DNA of 64,000 nt from an uncultured Chryseobacterium sp. Its GTDB lineage: Bacteria > Bacteroidota > Bacteroidia > Flavobacteriales > Weeksellaceae. Position numbers and translations under genes: made by a program. The notes below the pieces were generated by a model. It was not told the DNA's origin and ran no database searches. It saw only the letters and a program-made list of their open reading frames with translations. This document shows positions 62,068 to 64,000 of the stretch, in pieces (the first letter of the stretch is position 1; each line of letters begins with the position of its first letter). The stretch covers positions 1 to 64,000 of the forward strand of contig CAJYWN010000009.1 of NCBI GenBank assembly GCA_913778275.1, given 5' to 3'.

Positions 62068-63732
62068 TTAAGATAAAGTTTTTAAAGTTCCGTTTTCCAG
62101 ATGCAGGTGATGATCTGCATAGTTAAGAATTTCGGAATTCTGAGAAACAATCACGATGGTCGTTTTATAGCTGATGTCCTTTAGGTATTGCAGCATTTTA
62201 TGCTTAAAAACATCGTTCATACCATCTATAGGGTCTTCAAGCAAGAGCAGTTTTTTCTCTCCGATCAAAGCACGAAGCAGCAGGATTTTTTTCTTGGAAC
62301 TGAATGAAATCTCCGGATCTGTTTCACTTACTTCGGTAAAGAAACCGCTGGTAAACTGGCTGGAAATATTTTCGACACCAATTCTTTCCGATAATTCCAG
62401 AACGTCTTCCATAGTGATGTTTTCATTTCCCATAAGGATGTTATCCTGAACGGTTCCCTGTATCATTCGCATGTCTTCCAGATAGACACCCATTTGCATT
62501 CTGAGTTTTTCTTTATCAATATTTTTCAGCGGAATTTTATTGAACAGTACGCTTCCCGCGGGCGGCTCATAGAAGCCGGCCATCATATTCAATAAGAGTG
62601 ATTTTCCGGATCCCAGCTCACCGGAAATTACCGTAATGGTATTTTCCCTGATGGTACAGTTGATATCCTGAAGTATGTGGACACTGCTGTTAAAATAAAA
62701 GTCAACATTTTTAAATTCAATCTCAATACCTTCATTCTGATTGGCGAAAACAATTTCTCCATTTTTCTCTTCAGCCAGTTCCGTCACTTTATCAAGTTTT
62801 GCAAGAGAAGCAATCACATCATAATAGCTTTCCAGGCTGATGATAAGTTTTTCAACGGCTGACATAATGCTTAGAACAACAATTTCCGTAGCAATGAAGG
62901 CTCCGATATTGAGCTTTTGGTTCACAAGAAGGTAAGTACCGATGACCAGCATGGCCAGTGTAATAACTACTTTAAAAGCAATAATCGTTTTGTACTGAAT
63001 TTCCAGCACTCTGAAGTGGGAGGTTCTGTGCTCAAGGTATCCTGTTACCCGTTCATCAATTCCCTTAAGATGAATATCTGTTTCTGAATTGATTTTAAAA
63101 GATTTTACCGAGGCTGCGATATCTTCTATCCATGCCGCAGTCTGATACTTCTTATCACTCTCTTCAAGGCTGGATTTTATTCCGCTTTCCATCGTGAAGT
63201 TGAAAATGATAACGACACACAGTACTACAAGAACACCGAAAATGAGAAACCAGGGATGATAAAATGAAAGGAGAACAAGACCGAACAAGATCTGTATCAG
63301 TGCCGTAGGAATTTCCAATAAGATTTTCGAAATCCCTTTCTGTAGATTCTGGGTATCAAAAAAACGGTTGACAAGCTCCGGAAGGTAATATTTCCGAGTG
63401 CTTGAAAGGTTTACTTTAGGGATCTTTTCGGTAAAGGCAATGGAAAATTCAACAAAAATTTTCTGCTGAATTTTTTCAATAATCTGCATCACCTTTAGTC
63501 TGAAATATCCTACGAGCCATGTTCCGATGACAACAAAAATAATTAATATATAAATGGAAGTAGCCATAGTAGCCCCCATTACAAAACTGATAATAGACTG
63601 GATTCCCAACGGAACGCTAAGCTGAACGAGCCCGTTAAGGATGGCGTAAAAGTAAATATTGGTAACGTCTTTTTTTTCTTTTGTAACGTATTTGAAGAGG
63701 TTGTAACCGTACTGTTTAGGAGAGGTTTCCAT
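62068..63732 (-). CDS. ABC exporter with fused membrane and ATP-binding domains
   Basis: The 554-residue protein has about six membrane segments (1-310) and a C-terminal nucleotide-binding domain. Walker A GELGSGKS is intact. The ABC signature (usually LSGGQ) reads EISFSSKKK, the Walker B end reads LLLLEDPIDGM instead of the usual hhhhDE, and the switch histidine is replaced by glutamine (IVSQNSE). It lacks the peptidase domain of bacteriocin exporters. The degenerate domain may be regulatory or slow. It starts the export operon. Confidence 0.88.
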   Translation of the reverse strand: METSPKQYGYNLFKYVTKEKKDVTNIYFYAILNGLVQLSVPLGIQSIISFVMGATMATSIYILIIFVVIGTWLVGYFRLKVMQIIEKIQQKIFVEFSIAFTEKIPKVNLSSTRKYYLPELVNRFFDTQNLQKGISKILLEIPTALIQILFGLVLLSFYHPWFLIFGVLVVLCVVIIFNFTMESGIKSSLEESDKKYQTAAWIEDIAASVKSFKINSETDIHLKGIDERVTGYLEHRTSHFRVLEIQYKTIIAFKVVITLAMLVIGTYLLVNQKLNIGAFIATEIVVLSIMSAVEKLIISLESYYDVIASLAKLDKVTELAEEKNGEIVFANQNEGIEIEFKNVDFYFNSSVHILQDINCTIRENTITVISGELGSGKSLLLNMMAGFYEPPAGSVLFNKIPLKNIDKEKLRMQMGVYLEDMRMIQGTVQDNILMGNENITMEDVLELSERIGVENISSQFTSGFFTEVSETDPEISFSSKKKILLLRALIGEKKLLLLEDPIDGMNDVFKHKMLQYLKDISYKTTIVIVSQNSEILNYADHHLHLENGTLKTLS

Positions 63733-63741
63733 TTGTGTTTA

Positions 63742-64000
63742 TTATTTTATAAGATTAAAAGTAATGAAACGCAGGTAATCCAGCACATACTTTTTGTGCT
63801 CTGTCCTTGTGGTGTGGTTATCCGTAAGTTTCGGAAGGTGCTCACTGAAAAACTGCTGGTCGTGGGCTGTTTCAAGCAATGTACTGGCAAAGGATTTCGG
63901 GTATGGAAAATCTGGTTTGGCCTGGGTAATAACCTCACCGAAAAAGCCGCACAGACTTTTCAGCGGGCTGAAAACCATTTCCTGATTGATTTCATCTACT
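63742..64000 (-). CDS. C-terminal part of a probable TetR-family regulator (runs off the window)
   Basis: The frame is open to the window edge and ends at 63742 with an alpha-helical stretch (VDEINQEMVFSPLKSLCGFF, EVITQAKPDFPYPKSFASTL, KKYVLDYLRFITFNLIK). In relatives a TetR/AcrR regulator precedes this kind of ABC/HlyD/TolC operon, and the segment looks like a TetR ligand domain. The DNA-binding part lies outside, so the call is tentative. It ends nine bases before the ABC gene. Confidence 0.45.
   Translation of the reverse strand, partial: VDEINQEMVFSPLKSLCGFFGEVITQAKPDFPYPKSFASTLLETAHDQQFFSEHLPKLTDNHTTRTEHKKYVLDYLRFITFNLIK

Overview
This window looks like chromosome of a Bacteroidota species, most likely a Chryseobacterium-type member of the Weeksellaceae. 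The evidence is the low GC content, the many promoters of the TAnnTTTG (-7) type, the near absence of Shine-Dalgarno sites, a SusC/SusD pair, a lipoprotein TamL paired with TamB, a fused CcoN-CcoO oxidase subunit and flavobacterial small families (DUF6702, DUF6624). Most of it is ordinary core genome, with several small accessory insertions between core genes.

Layout. 1-135: end of an IS3-type insertion sequence. 141-3161: a decayed copy of the groL 3' end, a small P-loop gene, then groL and groS. 3334-9039: a secreted protein, an M1 peptidase, a HupE-like protein, a RelE-type toxin-antitoxin pair, a DUF6702 protein and an ACP-phosphodiesterase-like protein. 9096-9621: a frameshifted REP-associated (Y1) transposase. 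9664-17004: radA, yceI-like, pyrG, yidC and rnhB. 17547-23909: a SusC/SusD pair and argS. 23941-32236: a tamB-tamL-yihY operon. 32534-35717: the cbb3 oxidase genes. 35912-37717: an XRE regulator, a cassette-like DUF6624 gene and tRNA-Gln. 37817-42710: MenE-like ligase, arfB, an outer membrane protein, a deoxyhypusine-synthase-like protein, a 48-residue protein, an SDR dehydrogenase and an alkyltransferase-like protein. 42924-52406: htpG, recA, a latex-clearing-protein-like oxygenase with a LuxR regulator, two unknown genes, gapA and pfkA. 52565-55248: a DNA-repair radical SAM pair split by a ParDE module. 55395-59310: HMG-CoA reductase and a DUF423 gene, with a two-gene AbiL/RloAB-like defence module between them. 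59357-64000: an ABC/HlyD/TolC export operon and the end of a probable TetR regulator.

The most notable observation is the defence module at 56882-58902. It is bracketed by 28-bp direct repeats (27 of 28 identical) that lie exactly at the junction of a small membrane gene and the DUF423 gene. Removing one repeat and the insert restores a stop/start-overlapping operon, so the empty site can be read from the sequence. A similar but less exact arrangement surrounds the DUF6624 gene beside tRNA-Gln, and a toxin-antitoxin pair splits the radical SAM pair. Two promoters 31 kb apart (yceI-like and SDR) share a Crp/Fnr-like box at identical spacing from the -7 element. Several palindromic repeats and one compact GC-rich structured element fall in the intergenic gaps. 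All family names come from sequence recognition only; no database search was possible.
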